Shown: piece by piece, positions 25,283 to 38,643 of the stretch
How positions within the stretch are numbered: position 1 is the stretch's first letter
Layout: each line of letters begins with the position of its first letter
DNA from: Tritrichomonas musculus
Taxonomy: Eukaryota; Parabasalia; Tritrichomonadida; Tritrichomonadidae
Direction: 5' to 3'
NCBI GenBank assembly: GCA_039105265.1
Contig: JAPFFF010000093.1
Location: forward strand, 25,005-89,004
DNA length: 64,000 nt
Notes under the pieces: model-generated
What the model saw: only the letters and a program-made list of their open reading frames with translations
Told to the model about the DNA's origin: nothing
Databases searched by the model: none
Made by a program: the position numbers and the translations under genes

Positions 25283-28200
25283 CAATAAAGATTAAATCGC
25301 AATATCAATTATTCTTATTCAAACGTTTCTCACAAATGAACAGAGTTAAATAAAACATAAATCTCAAACACTTTTGTAAGATAATTATAAACGATTTCGA
25401 AATTAAGTAAAATCAGTAAAAATTAAAGCTTAATCTCAGTTATTCTTATTCAAACGTTTCTCACAAATGAACAGAGTTAAATAAAACACAAATCTCAAAC
25501 ACTTTTGTAAGATAATTATAAACGATTTCGAAATTAAGTAAAATCAATAAAAATTAAAGCTTAATCTCAGTTATTCTTAATCTAACATTTCTCACAAGTG
25601 AACAGAGTTAAATAAAACACAAATCTCAAACACTTTTATAAGATAATTGAAAAAGATTTCGAAATTAAGTAAAATCAATAAAAATTAAAGCTTAATCTCA
25701 GTTATTCTTATTCAAACGTTTCTCACAAATGAACAGAGTTAAATAAAACACAAATCTCAAACACTTTTGTAAGATAATTAAAAACGATTTCGAAATTAAG
25801 TAAAATCAATAAAAATTAAAGCTTAATCTCAGTTATTCTTATTCTAACATTTCTCACAAATGAACAGAGTTAAATAAAACACAAATCTCAAACACTTTTG
25901 TAAGATAATTAAAAACGATTTCGAAATTAATTAAAATCAGTAAAAATTAAAGCTTAATCTCAGTTATTCTTATTCAAACGTTTCTCACAAGTGAACAGAG
26001 TTAAATAAAACATAAATCTCAAACACTTTTGTAAGATAATTAAAAACGATTTCGAAATTAAGTAAAATCAATAAAGATTAAATCGCAATATCAATTATTC
26101 TTATTCAAACGTTTCTCACAAGTGAACAGAGTTAAATAAAACACAAATCTCAAACACTTTTGTAAGATAATTAAAAACGATTTCGAAATTAAGTAAAATC
26201 AATAAAGATTAAATCGCAATATCAATTATTCTTATTCAAACGTTTCTCACAAATGAACAGAGTTAAATAAAACACAAATCTCAAACACTTTTGTAAGATA
26301 ATTAAAAACGATTTCGAAATTAAGTAAAATCAATAAAAATTAAAGCTTAATCTCAGTTATTCTTATTCTAACATTTCTCACAAATGAACAGAGTTAAATA
26401 AAACACAAATCTCAAACACTTTTGTAAGATAATTAAAAACGATTTCGAAATTAAGTAAAATCAGTAAAAATTAAAGCTTAATCTCAGTTATTCTTATTCA
26501 AACGTTTCTCACAAGTGAACAGAGTTAAATAAAACATAAATCTCAAACACTTTTGTAAGATAATTAAAAACGATTTCGAAATTAAGTAAAATCAATAAAG
26601 ATTAAATCGCAATATCAATTATTCTTATTCAAACGTTTCTCACAAGTGAACAGAGTTAAATAAAACACAAATCTCAAACACTTTTGTAAGATAATTAAAA
26701 ACGATTTCGAAATTAAGTAAAATCAGTAAAAATTAAAGCTTAATCTCAGTTATTCTTAATCTAACATTTCTCACAAATGAACAGAGTTAAATAAAACACA
26801 AATCTCAAACACTTTTGTAAGATAATTATAAACGATTTCGAAATTAAGTAAAATCAGTAAAAATTAAAGCTTAATCTCAGTTATTCTTATTCAAACGTTT
26901 CTCACAAATGAACAGAGTTAAATAAAACACAAATCTCAAACACTTTTGTAAGATAATTAAAAACGATTTCGAAATTAAGTAAAATCAGTAAAAATTAAAG
27001 CTTAATCTCAGTTATTCTTATTCAAACGTTTCTCACAAATGAACAGAGTTAAATAAAACACAAATCTCAAACACTTTTGTAAGATAATTAAAAACGATTT
27101 CGAAATTAAGTAAAATCAATAAAGATTAAATCGCAATATCAATTATTCTTATTCAAACGTTTCTCACAAGTGAACAGAGTTAAATAAAACACAAATCTCA
27201 AACACTTTTGTAAGATAATTAAAAACGATTTCGAAATTAAGTAAAATCAATAAAGATTAAATCGCAATATCAATTATTCTTATTCAAACGTTTCTCACAA
27301 GTATACAGAGTTAAATAAAACATAAATCTCAAACACTTTTGTAAGATAATTAAAAACGATTTCGAAATTAAGTAAAATCAATAAAGATTAAATCGCAATA
27401 TCAATTATTCTTATTCAAACGTTTCTCACAAGTATACAGAGTTAAATAAAACATAAATCTCAAACACTTTTGTAAGATAATTAAAAACGATTTCGAAATT
27501 AAGTAAAATCAGTAAAAATTAAAGCTTAATCTCAATTATTCTTATTCTAACATTTCTCACAAATGAACAGAGTTAAATAAAACACAAATCTCAAACACTT
27601 TTGTAAGATAATTAAAAACGATTTCGAAATTAATTAAAATCAGTAAAAATTAAAGCTTAATCTCAGTTATTCTTATTCAAACGTTTCTCACAAATGAACA
27701 GAGTTAAATAAAACATAAATCTCAAACACTTTTGTAAGATAATTAAAAACGATTTCGAAATTAAGTAAAATCAGTAAAAATTAAAGCTTAATCTCAGTTA
27801 TTCTTATTCAAACGTTTCTCACAAATGAACAGAGTTAAATAAAACACAAATCTCAAACACTTTTGTAAGATAATTATAAACGATTTCGAAATTAAGTAAA
27901 ATCAATAAAAATTAAAGCTTAATCTCAGTTATTCTTAATCTAACATTTCTCACAAGTGAACAGAGTTAAATAAAACACAAATCTCAAACACTTTTATAAG
28001 ATAATTGAAAAAGATTTCGAAATTAAGTAAAATCAATAAAAATTAAAGCTTAATCTCAGTTATTCTTATTCAAACGTTTCTCACAAATGAACAGAGTTAA
28101 ATAAAACACAAATCTCAAACACTTTTGTAAGATAATTAAAAACGATTTCGAAATTAAGTAAAATCAATAAAAATTAAAGCTTAATCTCAGTTATTCTTAT

Positions 28201-28950
28201 TCTAACATTTCTCACAAATGAACAGAGTTAAATAAAACACAAATCTCAAACACTTTTGTAAGATAATTAAAAACGATTTCGAAATTAAGTAAAATCAGTA
28301 AAAATTAAAGCTTAATCTCAGTTATTCTTATTCAAACGTTTCTCACAAGTGAACAGAGTTAAATAAAACATAAATCTCAAACACTTTTGTAAGATAATTA
28401 AAAACGATTTCGAAATTAAGTAAAATCAATAAAGATTAAATCGCAATATCAATTATTCTTATTCAAACGTTTCTCACAAGTGAACAGAGTTAAATAAAAC
28501 ACAAATCTCAAACACTTTTGTAAGATAATTAAAAACGATTTCGAAATTAAGTAAAATCAATAAAGATTAAATCGCAATATCAATTATTCTTATTCAAACG
28601 TTTCTCACAAGTGAACAGAGTTAAATAAAACACAAATCTCAAACACTTTTGTAAGATAATTAAAAACGATTTCGAAATTAAGTAAAATCAATAAAGATTA
28701 AATCGCAATATCAATTATTCTTATTCAAACGTTTCTCACAAGTATACAGAGTTAAATAAAACATAAATCTCAAACACTTTTGTAAGATAATTAAAAACGA
28801 TTTCGAAATTAAGTAAAATCAGTAAAAATTAAAGCTTAATCTCAATTATTCTTAATCTAACGTTTCTCACAAATGAACAGAGTTAAATAAAACACAAATC
28901 TCAAACACTTTTATAAGATAATTAAAAACGATTTCGAAATTAAGTAAAAT
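25283..28950 (+). repeat. 28-monomer higher-order repeat, copy 4
   Basis: This follows copy 3 at exactly 3930 bp (30 units), so copies 3 and 4 form a true tandem higher-order repeat. The gaaaaag marker G lies at 25649 and 28007, and GTATAC sites are at 27301, 27432 and 28742. The right flank, from 28951 to 30128, matches copy 1's right flank, including the rare cagtaaagatt unit (29082, as at 4586) and the isolated 130-bp unit (29737, as at 5241). Copy 4 is therefore copy 1's partner in the larger duplication, although inside the 28-mer its variants look more like copies 2 and 3. Confidence 0.9.
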
Positions 28951-29736
28951 CAGTAAAAATTAAAGCTTAATCTCAATTATTCTTAATCTAACGTTTCTCA
29001 CAAATGAACAGAGTTAAATAAAACACAAATCTCAAACACTTTTGTAAGATAATTAAAAACGATTTCGAAATTAAGTAAAATCAGTAAAGATTAAAGCTTA
29101 ATCTCAGTTATTCTTAATCTAACATTTCTCACAAGTGAACAGAGTTAAATAAAACACAAATCTCAAACACTTTTGTAAGATAATTATAAACGATTTCGAA
29201 ATTAAGTAAAATCAGTAAAAATTAAAGCTTAATCTCAGTTATTCTTATTCAAACGTTTCTCACAAGTGAACAGAGTTAAATAAAACACAAATCTCAAACA
29301 CTTTTGTAAGATAATTGAAAACGATTTCGAAATTAATTAAAATCAATAAAAATTAAAGCTTAATCTCAGTTATTCTTATTCAAACGTTTCTCACAAGTGA
29401 ACAGAGTTAAATAAAACACAAATCTCAAACACTTTTGTAAGATAATTGAAAACGATTTCGAAATTAAGTAAAATCAATAAAAATTAAAGCTTAATCTCAG
29501 TTATTCTTAATCTAACATTTCTCACAAATGAACAGAGTTAAATAAAACACAAATCTCAAACACTTTTGTAAGATAATTATAAACGATTTCGAAATTAAGT
29601 AAAATCAGTAAAAATTAAAGCTTAATCTCAGTTATTCTTAATCTAACATTTCTCACAAATGAACAGAGTTAAATAAAACACAAATCTCAAACACTTTTGT
29701 AAGATAATTAAAAACGATTTCGAAATTAATTAAAAT

Positions 29737-29866
29737 CAGTAAAATTAAAGCTTAATCTCAGTTATTCTTATTCAAACGTTTCTCACAAATGAACAGAGTT
29801 AAATAAAACACAAATCTCAAACACTTTTGTAAGATAATTATAAACGATTTCGAAATTAATTAAAAT
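29737..29866 (+). repeat. Isolated 130-bp monomer, duplicate of 5241-5370
   Basis: It begins cagtaaaattaaagc and lacks one A from the run at unit positions 5-9. The unit before it (29606) has aatctaaca and ends in attaattaaaat, exactly as does the unit before 5241. This confirms that the pair is one event seen twice. Confidence 0.93.
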
Positions 29867-31176
29867 CAGTAAAAATTAAAGCTTAATCTCAGTTATTCTT
29901 ATTCAAACGTTTCTCACAAATGAACAGAGTTAAATAAAACACAAATCTCAAACACTTTTGTAAGATAATTAAAAACGATTTCGAAATTAAGTAAAATCAG
30001 TAAAAATTAAAGCTTAATCTCAGTTATTCTTATTCAAACGTTTCTCACAAATGAACAGAGTTAAATAAAACACAAATCTCAAACACTTTTGTAAGATAAT
30101 TAAAAACGATTTCGAAATTAAGTAAAATCAGTAAAAATTAAAGCTTAATCTCAGTTATTCTTATTCAAACGTTTCTCACAAATGAACAGAGTTAAATAAA
30201 ACACAAATCTCAAACACTTTTGTAAGATAATTATAAACGATTTCGAAATTAAGTAAAATCAGTAAAAATTAAAGCTTAATCTCAGTTATTCTTAATCTAA
30301 CATTTCTCACAAGTGAACAGAGTTAAATAAAACACAAATCTCAAACACTTTTGTAAGATAATTATAAACGATTTCGAAATTAAGTAAAATCAGTAAAAAT
30401 TAAAGCTTAATCTCAATTATTCTTATTCAAACGTTTCTCACAAGTGAACAGAGTTAAATAAAACACAAATCTCAAACACTTTTGTAAGATAATTATAAAC
30501 GATTTCGAAATTAAGTAAAATCAGTAAAAATTAAAGCTTAATCTCAGTTATTCTTATTCAAACGTTTCTCACAAATGAACAGAGTTAAATAAAACACAAA
30601 TCTCAAACACTTTTGTAAGATAATTAAAAACGATTTCGAAATTAAGTAAAATCAGTAAAAATTAAAGCTTAATCTCAATTATTCTTATTCAAACGTTTCT
30701 CACAAGTGAACAGAGTTAAATAAAACACAAATCTCAAACACTTTTGTAAGATAATTAAAAACGATTTCGAAATTAAGTAAAATCAGTAAAAATTAAAGCT
30801 TAATCTCAATTATTCTTATTCTAACATTTCTCACAAATGAACAGAGTTAAATAAAACACAAATCTCAAACACTTTTGTAAGATAATTAAAAACGATTTCG
30901 AAATTAAGTAAAATCAATAAAAATTAAAGCTTAATCTCAGTTATTCTTATTCAAACGTTTCTCACAAGTGAACAGAGTTAAATAAAACACAAATCTCAAA
31001 CACTTTTGTAAGATAATTGAAAACGATTTCGAAATTAAGTAAAATCAATAAAAATTAAAGCTTAATCTCAGTTATTCTTAATCTAACATTTCTCACAAAT
31101 GAACAGAGTTAAATAAAACACAAATCTCAAACACTTTTGTAAGATAATTATAAACGATTTCGAAATTAAGTAAAAT

Positions 31177-34100
31177 CAGTAAAAATTAAAGCGCAATATC
31201 AATTATTCTTATTCAAACGTTTCTCACAAGTGAACAGAGTTAAATAAAACACAAATCTCAAACACTTTTGTAAGATAATTAAAAACGATTTCGAAATTAA
31301 GTAAAATCAGTAAAAATTAAAGCTTAATCTCAGTTATTCTTAATCTAACATTTCTCACAAATGAACAGAGTTAAATAAAACACAAATCTCAAACACTTTT
31401 GTAAGATAATTAAAAACGATTTCGAAATTAAGTAAAATCAATAAAGATTAAATCGCAATATCAATTATTCTTATTCAAACGTTTCTCACAAGTGAACAGA
31501 GTTAAATAAAACACAAATCTCAAACACTTTTGTAAGATAATTATAAACGATTTCGAAATTAAGTAAAATCAGTAAAAATTAAAGCTTAATCTCAGTTATT
31601 CTTATTCAAACGTTTCTCACAAATGAACAGAGTTAAATAAAACACAAATCTCAAACACTTTTGTAAGATAATTATAAACGATTTCGAAATTAAGTAAAAT
31701 CAGTAAAAATTAAAGCTTAATCTCAGTTATTCTTATTCAAACGTTTCTCACAAGTGAACAGAGTTAAATAAAACACAAATCTCAAACACTTTTGTAAGAT
31801 AATTAAAAACGATTTCGAAATTAAGTAAAATCAGTAAAAATTAAAGCTTAATCTCAGTTATTCTTATTCAAACGTTTCTCACAAATGAACAGAGTTAAAT
31901 AAAACACAAATCTCAAACACTTTTGTAAGATAATTAAAAACGATTTCGAAATTAAGTAAAATCAGTAAAAATTAAAGCTTAATCTCAATTATTCTTATTC
32001 AAACGTTTCTCACAAGTGAACAGAGTTAAATAAAACACAAATCTCAAACACTTTTGTAAGATAATTAAAAACGATTTCGAAATTAAGTAAAATCAGTAAA
32101 AATTAAAGCGCAATATCAATTATTCTTATTCAAACGTTTCTCACAAATGAACAGAGTTAAATAAAACACAAATCTCAAACACTTTTGTAAGATAATTAAA
32201 AACGATTTCGAAATTAAGTAAAATCAATAAAGATTAAATCGCAATATCAATTATTCTTATTCAAACGTTTCTCACAAGTGAACAGAGTTAAATAAAACAC
32301 AAATCTCAAACACTTTTGTAAGATAATTAAAAACGATTTCGAAATTAAGTAAAATCAGTAAAAATTAAAGCTTAATCTCAATTATTCTTAATCTAACATT
32401 TCTCACAAATGAACAGAGTTAAATAAAACACAAATCTCAAACACTTTTGTAAGATAATTAAAAACGATTTCGAAATTAAGTAAAATCAGTAAAAATTAAA
32501 GCTTAATCTCAGTTATTCCTATTCAAACGTTTCTCACAAATGAACAGAGTTAAATAAAACACAAATCTCAAACACTTTTGTAAGATAATTAAAAACGATT
32601 TCGAAATTAAGTAAAATCAGTAAAAATTAAAGCTTAATCTCAGTTATTCTTATTCAAACGTTTCTCACAAGTGAACAGAGTTAAATAAAACACAAATCTC
32701 AAACACTTTTGTAAGATAATTAAAAACGATTTCGAAATTAAGTAAAATCAGTAAAAATTAAAGCTTAATCTCAGTTATTCTTAATCTAACATTTCTCACA
32801 AGTGAACAGAGTTAAATAAAACACAAATCTCAAACACTTTTGTAAGATAATTATAAACGATTTCGAAATTAAGTAAAATCAGTAAAAATTAAAGCTTAAT
32901 CTCAGTTATTCTTAATCTAACATTTCTCACAAATGAACAGAGTTAAATAAAACACAAATCTCAAACACTTTTGTAAGATAATTAAAAACGATTTCGAAAT
33001 TAAGTAAAATCAATAAAGATTAAATCGCAATATCAATTATTCTTATTCAAACGTTTCTCACAAGTGAACAGAGTTAAATAAAACATAAATCTCAAACACT
33101 TTTGTAAGATAATTATAAACGATTTCGAAATTAAGTAAAATCAGTAAAAATTAAAGCTTAATCTCAGTTATTCTTATTCAAACGTTTCTCACAAATGAAC
33201 AGAGTTAAATAAAACACAAATCTCAAACACTTTTATAAGATAATTAAAAACGATTTCGAAATTAAGTAAAATCAGTAAAAATTAAAGCTTAATCTCAATT
33301 ATTCTTATTCTAACATTTCTCACAAATGAACAGAGTTAAATAAAACACAAATCTCAAACACTTTTGTAAGATAATTAAAAACGATTTCGAAATTAAGTAA
33401 AATCAGTAAAAATTAAAGCTTAATCTCAGTTATTCTTATTCAAACGTTTCTCACAAGTGAACAGAGTTAAATAAAACACAAATCTCAAACACTTTTGTAA
33501 GATAATTGAAAACGATTTCGAAATTAAGTAAAATCAATAAAAATTAAAGCTTAATCTCAGTTATTCTTAATCTAACATTTCTCACAAATGAACAGAGTTA
33601 AATAAAACACAAATCTCAAACACTTTTGTAAGATAATTATAAACGATTTCGAAATTAAGTAAAATCAGTAAAAATTAAAGCGCAATATCAATTATTCTTA
33701 TTCAAACGTTTCTCACAAGTGAACAGAGTTAAATAAAACACAAATCTCAAACACTTTTGTAAGATAATTAAAAACGATTTCGAAATTAAGTAAAATCAGT
33801 AAAAATTAAAGCTTAATCTCAGTTATTCTTAATCTAACATTTCTCACAAATGAACAGAGTTAAATAAAACACAAATCTCAAACACTTTTGTAAGATAATT
33901 AAAAACGATTTCGAAATTAAGTAAAATCAATAAAGATTAAATCGCAATATCAATTATTCTTATTCAAACGTTTCTCACAAGTGAACAGAGTTAAATAAAA
34001 CATAAATCTCAAACACTTTTGTAAGATAATTAAAAACGATTTCGAAATTAAGTAAAATCAGTAAAAATTAAAGCTTAATCTCAGTTATTCTTATTCAAAC

Positions 34101-35370
34101 GTTTCTCACAAATGAACAGAGTTAAATAAAACACAAATCTCAAACACTTTTGTAAGATAATTAAAAACGATTTCGAAATTAAGTAAAATCAGTAAAAATT
34201 AAAGCTTAATCTCAGTTATTCTTATTCAAACGTTTCTCACAAGTGAACAGAGTTAAATAAAACATAAATCTCAAACACTTTTGTAAGATAATTATAAACG
34301 ATTTCGAAATTAAGTAAAATCAGTAAAAATTAAAGCTTAATCTCAGTTATTCTTATTCAAACGTTTCTCACAAATGAACAGAGTTAAATAAAACACAAAT
34401 CTCAAACACTTTTGTAAGATAATTAAAAACGATTTCGAAATTAAGTAAAATCAGTAAAAATTAAAGCTTAATCTCAATTATTCTTATTCAAACGTTTCTC
34501 ACAAGTGAACAGAGTTAAATAAAACACAAATCTCAAACACTTTTGTAAGATAATTAAAAACGATTTCGAAATTAAGTAAAATCAGTAAAAATTAAAGCGC
34601 AATATCAATTATTCTTATTCAAACGTTTCTCACAAATGAACAGAGTTAAATAAAACACAAATCTCAAACACTTTTGTAAGATAATTAAAAACGATTTCGA
34701 AATTAAGTAAAATCAATAAAGATTAAATCGCAATATCAATTATTCTTATTCAAACGTTTCTCACAAGTGAACAGAGTTAAATAAAACACAAATCTCAAAC
34801 ACTTTTGTAAGATAATTAAAAACGATTTCGAAATTAAGTAAAATCAGTAAAAATTAAAGCTTAATCTCAGTTATTCTTAATCTAACATTTCTCACAAATG
34901 AACAGAGTTAAATAAAACACAAATCTCAAACACTTTTGTAAGATAATTATAAACGATTTCGAAATTAAGTAAAATCAGTAAAAATTAAAGCGCAATATCA
35001 ATTATTCTTATTCAAACGTTTCTCACAAGTGAACAGAGTTAAATAAAACACAAATCTCAAACACTTTTGTAAGATAATTAAAAACGATTTCGAAATTAAG
35101 TAAAATCAGTAAAAATTAAAGCTTAATCTCAGTTATTCTTAATCTAACATTTCTCACAAATGAACAGAGTTAAATAAAACACAAATCTCAAACACTTTTG
35201 TAAGATAATTAAAAACGATTTCGAAATTAAGTAAAATCAGTAAAAATTAAAGCTTAATCTCAGTTATTCTTATTCAAACGTTTCTCACAAATGAACAGAG
35301 TTAAATAAAACACAAATCTCAAACACTTTTGTAAGATAATTAAAAACGATTTCGAAATTAAGTAAAATCA
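31177..35370 (+). repeat. Continuation of the large duplication (partner about 6419-11660)
   Basis: Units 31177-32879 follow the order of 6419-8121 at an offset of 24758 bp, including the 'attcct' tag (32515 against 7757). From 33011 the order matches 9563 onward at 23448 bp (ttttataag unit, attctaaca unit, gaaaac unit). From 33928 it matches 10218 onward at 23710 bp until about 35370. The offset changes by whole numbers of units, so the copies gained or lost blocks of complete monomers since duplication. Confidence 0.78.
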
Positions 35371-36809
35371 GTAAAAATTAAAGCTTAATCTCAGTTATTC
35401 TTAATCTAACATTTCTCACAAATGAACAGAGTTAAATAAAACACAAATCTCAAACACTTTTGTAAGATAATTATAAACGATTTCGAAATTAAGTAAAATC
35501 AGTAAAAATTAAAGCTTAATCTCAGTTATTCTTAATCTAACATTTCTCACAAATGAACAGAGTTAAATAAAACACAAATCTCAAACACTTTTGTAAGATA
35601 ATTATAAACGATTTCGAAATTAAGTAAAATCAGTAAAAATTAAAGCGCAATATCAATTATTCTTATTCAAACGTTTCTCACAAATGAACAGAGTTAAATA
35701 AAACACAAATCTCAAACACTTTTGTAAGATAATTAAAAACGATTTCGAAATTAAGTAAAATCAGTAAAAATTAAAGCTTAATCTCAGTTATTCTTATTCA
35801 AACGTTTCTCACAAATGAACAGAGTTAAATAAAACACAAATCTCAAACACTTTTGTAAGATAATTAAAAACGATTTCGAAATTAAGTAAAATCAATAAAA
35901 ATTAAAGCTTAATCTCAGTTATTCTTATTCAAACGTTTCTCACAAGTGAACAGAGTTAAATAAAACACAAATCTCAAACACTTTTGTAAGATAATTGAAA
36001 ACGATTTCGAAATTAAGTAAAATCAATAAAAATTAAAGCTTAATCTCAGTTATTCTTAATCTAACATTTCTCACAAATGAACAGAGTTAAATAAAACACA
36101 AATCTCAAACACTTTTGTAAGATAATTATAAACGATTTCGAAATTAAGTAAAATCAGTAAAAATTAAAGCTTAATCTCAGTTATTCTTATTCAAACGTTT
36201 CTCACAAATGAACAGAGTTAAATAAAACACAAATCTCAAACACTTTTGTAAGATAATTAAAAACGATTTCGAAATTAAGTAAAATCAGTAAAAATTAAAG
36301 CTTAATCTCAGTTATTCTTAATCTAACATTTCTCACAAATGAACAGAGTTAAATAAAACACAAATCTCAAACACTTTTGTAAGATAATTATAAACGATTT
36401 CGAAATTAAGTAAAATCAGTAAAAATTAAAGCTTAATCTCAGTTATTCTTATTCAAACGTTTCTCACAAATGAACAGAGTTAAATAAAACACAAATCTCA
36501 AACACTTTTGTAAGATAATTATAAACGATTTCGAAATTAAGTAAAATCAGTAAAAATTAAAGCTTAATCTCAGTTATTCTTATTCAAACGTTTCTCACAA
36601 GTGAACAGAGTTAAATAAAACACAAATCTCAAACACTTTTGTAAGATAATTATAAACGATTTCGAAATTAAGTAAAATCAGTAAAAATTAAAGCGCAATA
36701 TCAATTATTCTTATTCAAACGTTTCTCACAAATGAACAGAGTTAAATAAAACACAAATCTCAAACACTTTTGTAAGATAATTAAAAACGATTTCGAAATT
36801 AAGTAAAAT

Positions 36810-38381
36810 CAGTAAAAATTAAAGCTTAATCTCAGTTATTCTTAATCTAACATTTCTCACAAATGAACAGAGTTAAATAAAACACAAATCTCAAACACTT
36901 TTGTAAGATAATTATAAACGATTTCGAAATTAAGTAAAATCAGTAAAAATTAAAGCGCAATATCAATTATTCTTATTCAAACGTTTCTCACAAGTGAACA
37001 GAGTTAAATAAAACACAAATCTCAAACACTTTTGTAAGATAATTAAAAACGATTTCGAAATTAAGTAAAATCAGTAAAAATTAAAGCTTAATCTCAGTTA
37101 TTCTTAATCTAACATTTCTCACAAATGAACAGAGTTAAATAAAACACAAATCTCAAACACTTTTGTAAGATAATTAAAAACGATTTCGAAATTAAGTAAA
37201 ATCAATAAAGATTAAAGCTTAATCTCAGTTATTCTTATTCAAACGTTTCTCACAAGTGAACAGAGTTAAATAAAACATAAATCTCAAACACTTTTGTAAG
37301 ATAATTAAAAACGATTTCGAAATTAAGTAAAATCAATAAAAATTAAAGCTTAATATCAATTATTCTTATTCAAACGTTTCTCACAAGTGAACAGAGTTAA
37401 ATAAAACATAAATCTCAAACACTTTTGTAAGATAATTATAAACGATTTCGAAATTAAGTAAAATCAGTAAAAATTAAAGCTTAATCTCAGTTATTCTTAT
37501 TCAAACGTTTCTCACAAATGAACAGAGTTAAATAAAACACAAATCTCAAACACTTTTGTAAGATAATTAAAAACGATTTCGAAATTAAGTAAAATCAGTA
37601 AAAATTAAAGCTTAATCTCAGTTATTCTTAATCTAACATTTCTCACAAATGAACAGAGTTAAATAAAACACAAATCTCAAACACTTTTGTAAGATAATTA
37701 AAAACGATTTCGAAATTAAGTAAAATCAGTAAAAATTAAAGCTTAATCTCAGTTATTCTTATTCAAACGTTTCTCACAAATGAACAGAGTTAAATAAAAC
37801 ACAAATCTCAAACACTTTTGTAAGATAATTAAAAACGATTTCGAAATTAAGTAAAATCAGTAAAAATTAAAGCTTAATCTCAGTTATTCTTATTCAAACG
37901 TTTCTCACAAATGAACAGAGTTAAATAAAACACAAATCTCAAACACTTTTGTAAGATAATTATAAACGATTTCGAAATTAAGTAAAATCAGTAAAAATTA
38001 AAGCTTAATCTCAGTTATTCTTATTCAAACGTTTCTCACAAATGAACAGAGTTAAATAAAACACAAATCTCAAACACTTTTGTAAGATAATTATAAACGA
38101 TTTCGAAATTAAGTAAAATCAGTAAAAATTAAAGCTTAATCTCAGTTATTCTTATTCAAACGTTTCTCACAAGTGAACAGAGTTAAATAAAACACAAATC
38201 TCAAACACTTTTGTAAGATAATTATAAACGATTTCGAAATTAAGTAAAATCAGTAAAAATTAAAGCGCAATATCAATTATTCTTATTCAAACGTTTCTCA
38301 CAAATGAACAGAGTTAAATAAAACACAAATCTCAAACACTTTTGTAAGATAATTATAAACGATTTCGAAATTAAGTAAAAT
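36810..38381 (+). repeat. 12-unit block duplicated at 40740-42311 (3930-bp spacing)
   Basis: Twelve consecutive units match those at 40740-42311 with only two marker differences that I can see (aaaaac to gaaaac in the unit at 37727/41657, ataaac to aaaaac in 38251/42181). Both copies share two rare units in a row: caataaagattaaagc (37203 and 41133), and a unit with the mosaic taatatcaatt (37334 and 41264). The 30-unit spacing equals that of 28-mer copies 3 and 4, although the unit content differs. Confidence 0.87.
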
Positions 38382-38643
38382 CAGTAAAAATTAAAGCTTA
38401 ATCTCAGTTATTCTTATTCAAACGTTTCTCACAAGTGAACAGAGTTAAATAAAACACAAATCTCAAACACTTTTGTAAGATAATTATAAACGATTTCGAA
38501 ATTAAGTAAAATCAGTAAAAATTAAAGCTTAATCTCAGTTATTCTTAATCTAACATTTCTCACAAATGAACAGAGTTAAATAAAACACAAATCTCAAACA
38601 CTTTTGTAAGATAATTAAAAACGATTTCGAAATTAAGTAAAAT

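Larger units (their letters stand above)
24497..30128 (+). repeat. Segmental duplication, right copy (partner 1-5632)
   Basis: This is the partner of 1-5632 at an offset of 24496 bp. It holds the last four units of 28-mer copy 3, the linker 25021-25282, all of 28-mer copy 4, and about 1.2 kb beyond. At 30129 the strict match ends: that unit has ataaac where 5633 has aaaaac, and the next units differ. The collinear order appears to resume about three units later, near 30650, as if three units had been gained here or lost in the left copy. Confidence 0.85.
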
